A stretch of DNA of 64,000 bases from Actinomycetota bacterium. Lineage in GTDB: Bacteria > Actinomycetota > Thermoleophilia > Gaiellales > Gaiellaceae. The notes under the pieces were generated by a model. It saw only the letters and a program-made list of their open reading frames with translations, was not told where the DNA came from and did no database searches. Made by a program: the position numbers and the translations under genes. Where the stretch lies: assembly GCA_005884005.1 (NCBI GenBank), contig VAWI01000069.1, positions 19,363-83,362 of the forward strand, read 5' to 3'. Of this stretch, positions 62,160-64,000 are shown one piece after another. The stretch's first letter is position 1. Every line of letters begins with the position of its first letter.

Positions 62160-62843
62160 GTGCCTGAGCAGATGAGAATCACGTTCCAGGAGGAGTTGGA
62201 GCAGGTCGAGGCGTCCCTCCAGGAAGAAGGCGACTTCGTCCTGCGCGCGCTGCGCGCCGCGGTGAACGCGCTCGAGCAGGCAGACGCAGAGCTCGCCGAC
62301 GAGGTGATCGCCTTCGACGACGAGATCGACGGCCGCTATTTCTCCATCCAGGAGGGGATCCAGTCGCTGCTCGCCAGGCAGACGCCCGTCGCGGTCGACC
62401 TCCGGCTCGTGCTCGCGATGCTGCACGCGAACCTTCATCTCGAGCGAATGGGCGACTACTGCGTCACGATCGCCAAGCTGACCAGGCTTGTCTCCGACGT
62501 CGATCCCGACGAGGGGCTCGTCCAGGCTTTCGAGGAGATGGGGCAGCGCGCGGAGGAGATGATCCGCGTTGCGCTCGACTCGTTCCAGCGCCGCGATCTC
62601 GAGGCTGCCTCGTCACTCGTCGATCTCGACGAGTTGATCGACCGTGCCAACCGCCGCGCGGTCGAGCGCGTGCTCGACCTCGGCGGCGACGTCTCCAAGC
62701 GCGAATGGGGACTGCGGATGATCCTCGTCTCCCGCTGCCTCGAGCGGATCGGCGATCACGCAGTCGACATCGGCGAGCAGACCGCCTTCCTGATCACGGG
62801 AGAGTTCCGCGAGTTCACGGACGCTTCGCACCAGGGCGGCTGA
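62160..62843 (+). CDS. phoU: Phosphate transport regulator PhoU
   Basis: Helical-bundle adaptor that links PstB activity to the kinase. 227 residues with two PhoU repeats: VLRALRAAVNALEQADAELA, DDEIDGRYFSIQEGIQSLLA, ARQTPVAVDLRLVLAMLHAN, LERMGDYCVTIAKLTRLV, and second-repeat VDLDELIDRANRRAVERVLD, RMILVSRCLERIGDHAVDIG. Conserved metal-binding E/DxxxD segments present (FDDEIDG, VDLDELIDR). ATG 62172 (MRITFQEELEQ) is a likely alternative start to GTG 62160. Confidence 0.94.
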   Translation: MPEQMRITFQEELEQVEASLQEEGDFVLRALRAAVNALEQADAELADEVIAFDDEIDGRYFSIQEGIQSLLARQTPVAVDLRLVLAMLHANLHLERMGDYCVTIAKLTRLVSDVDPDEGLVQAFEEMGQRAEEMIRVALDSFQRRDLEAASSLVDLDELIDRANRRAVERVLDLGGDVSKREWGLRMILVSRCLERIGDHAVDIGEQTAFLITGEFREFTDASHQGG

Positions 62844-63034
62844 CTACACGCGCCAGCCCGGTGAACGAGCCCGTCGGGCCGGCCTCGACGCCGGCCCTTG
62901 GGCTTTCGAGAGAAAAATTCGCCCGAGACGGGGGAGAGGAGGAGCGCTCGAGCGTACCGATTACGACGCGGCGGCCCCGGCTCCAGTTAGGCCGATGAGG
63001 CCGTGTCTTACGAACACCGAACCTTCGAGCGCTG

Positions 63035-63065
63035 TAGGGACAGCCACAGTTGGTGCCTGTCCCTA
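63035..63065. repeat. TAGGGACAG / CTGTCCCTA palindrome
   Basis: Nine-base perfect inverted repeat around a 13-base loop (CCACAGTTGGTGC), just downstream of the amidohydrolase stop. Its arms are related to the palindrome at the cysO/cysM junction. May double as a terminator. The rest of the 228-base gap after phoU holds no gene. Confidence 0.65.
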
Positions 63066-63071
63066 AAACCG

Positions 63072-64000
63072 TCAGGCCCAAGGCGGCGGGTTGTGTACCC
63101 AGGTCCCGCTGAGCATTGTGGCCACCACCGTCACCTCGGGCAGCTCGTCCTGCGCGGACGTCACGGGATCGCGGTCGAGAACAACCAGGTCGGCGTAGTA
63201 GCCGGGAAGCAGCTTGCCGCGCCGGCGCTCGTCTCCGGCGAGCCAGGCCGGATTCACGGTCGAGGCCTGCAGCGCCTGCTCGACGGTCAGGGCTTGCTCG
63301 GGATGCCACGCCGCCCGCTCGTCGAGCGTGCGCAGGACGCCCGCGCAGATGCCGGCGAGCGGATCGAGCTCCTCGATCGGCGCGTCCGAGCCGTTGACAA
63401 CCAGCGCGCCCGAGTCCCAGAGCGAGCGAAACGCGTACGCGTTCTCGGTCTTACCCGCCCAGAGCCTGTCGGCGAGGTCGCGGTCGGACGGGGCGTGCGA
63501 GAACTGCACCGACGCCGCGACTCCGAGTTGCGCGAAACGTCCGAGATCTTCGGGCGCCAGCAGTTGCGCGTGCTCCACACGCTGGCGGAGGCCAAGCCGC
63601 TGCCACTCGCCGCGCGTCTCCTCGAAGGCATCCAGGGCGTCGCGGTTCGCCTGGTCGCCGATCGCGTGAACGGCGACTGGGAAGCCCGCGCGCGCGGCGT
63701 GCCGGATCAAGTTGGCGAATTCCTCCCGGCTCGTGATCTCGACCCCGGAGCCGTCGAGCAGGCGCGCGGTCTGCGAGCCGAGCGTGCCGTCCATGAAGAC
63801 CTTCAGGTAGCCGAGCCTCAGCCGCGTGTTGCCGAAGCCGCTCGCGATCCCGAGGGCGCCGAGCTCGTCCGCCTTCTCGGCCGGCAGCGACTGCCACACA
63901 CGCAGCGTGAGCGCGCCCTCGGATTCGAGGCGCTGCCAGAACCGCAGCGCGCCCAGCCAACCGTCCTTGTCGTGTACGGCGGCGACGCCGCGGGCGTTGG
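63072..64000 (-). CDS. Amidohydrolase family protein (YtcJ-like), N-terminal part outside the window
   Basis: The frame is open to the right edge (309 codons visible to 63998), with V-A-A-V-H-D-K-D-G-W upstream of the first annotated start, so the gene continues beyond the window. Metal-site elements of the COG1574 amidohydrolases: LKVFMDGTLGSQTARLL (Lys), VAVHAIGDQANRDAL (His), QRVEHAQLL (His), VNGSDAPIEELDPLAGI (Asp), and C-terminal PGYYADLVVLDRDPV. Substrate unknown. The family is about 530 residues, so roughly 220 are missing. Confidence 0.9.
   Translation of the reverse strand, partial: NARGVAAVHDKDGWLGALRFWQRLESEGALTLRVWQSLPAEKADELGALGIASGFGNTRLRLGYLKVFMDGTLGSQTARLLDGSGVEITSREEFANLIRHAARAGFPVAVHAIGDQANRDALDAFEETRGEWQRLGLRQRVEHAQLLAPEDLGRFAQLGVAASVQFSHAPSDRDLADRLWAGKTENAYAFRSLWDSGALVVNGSDAPIEELDPLAGICAGVLRTLDERAAWHPEQALTVEQALQASTVNPAWLAGDERRRGKLLPGYYADLVVLDRDPVTSAQDELPEVTVVATMLSGTWVHNPPPWA

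Overview
The window is a GC-rich, gene-dense bacterial chromosome segment with mostly housekeeping content. The gene sets dnaJ-hspR-clpB, mfd-(foldase)-mazG-eno-ftsB-DUF501, an LCP protein, CysO/CysM/Mec cysteine synthesis and a LexA box of GAAC-N4-GTTC type all point to Actinobacteria. The style (very frequent GTGA/ATGA start-stop overlaps, many small single-membrane-segment proteins) suggests a deep-branching class such as Thermoleophilia. That placement is inference. I see no rRNA, CRISPR array, insertion sequence or prophage; one tRNA-Gln is present.

Layout. 1-4.5 kb: protein quality control (dnaJ, hspR, clpB, clpS). 4.7-12.4 kb: membrane protein, GYD protein, psuG with a PfkB kinase, FmdB, LCP, ROK kinase, rsmI and an M23 domain protein. 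12-19.2 kb: metG-tatD-rsmA-yjbQ-ispE, tRNA-Gln, glmU-prs. 19.7-31.9 kb: Flp pilin, rplY, pth, mfd, PPIase lipoprotein, mazG, eno, pyk, ftsB, DUF501, small proteins and an HTH-receiver fusion. 33.6-40 kb: GAF/SpoIIE phosphatase, GDPD, L,D-transpeptidase, and a cytochrome c biogenesis trio (TlpA-like, CcmH, CcdA). 40-49.7 kb: Rieske protein, receiver-like protein, ferredoxin gene containing an intein, VOC and flavoprotein, a NarL-type two-component pair, an SOS-linked radical SAM gene, a CNNM/CBS protein and a cupredoxin. 49.7-52.4 kb: complete moeB/rhodanese-cysO-cysM-mec operon. 53.9-62.8 kb: principal-type sigma factor, M20 peptidase, HxlR regulator, PhoB-like regulator and sensor-less kinase, pstS and pstCAB-phoU with a PHO box. 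The right edge cuts an amidohydrolase.

The most unusual content is of three kinds. (1) A 312-residue LAGLIDADG intein interrupts the 7Fe ferredoxin gene exactly at an iron-sulfur ligand cysteine. (2) A GGGACAGTCCC palindrome forms the cysO/cysM junction; it extends CysO past its essential Gly-Gly and supplies the cysM start codon, next to a JAMM peptidase gene that could trim it. (3) At least three families of intergenic hairpin repeats occur (about 165-174 bp elements A and B, about 60 bp element C). Their copies differ by pairing-preserving changes. In A and B the non-Watson-Crick positions of the outer stems become G-U pairs only on the minus strand, which suggests an undescribed structured RNA or foldback element.
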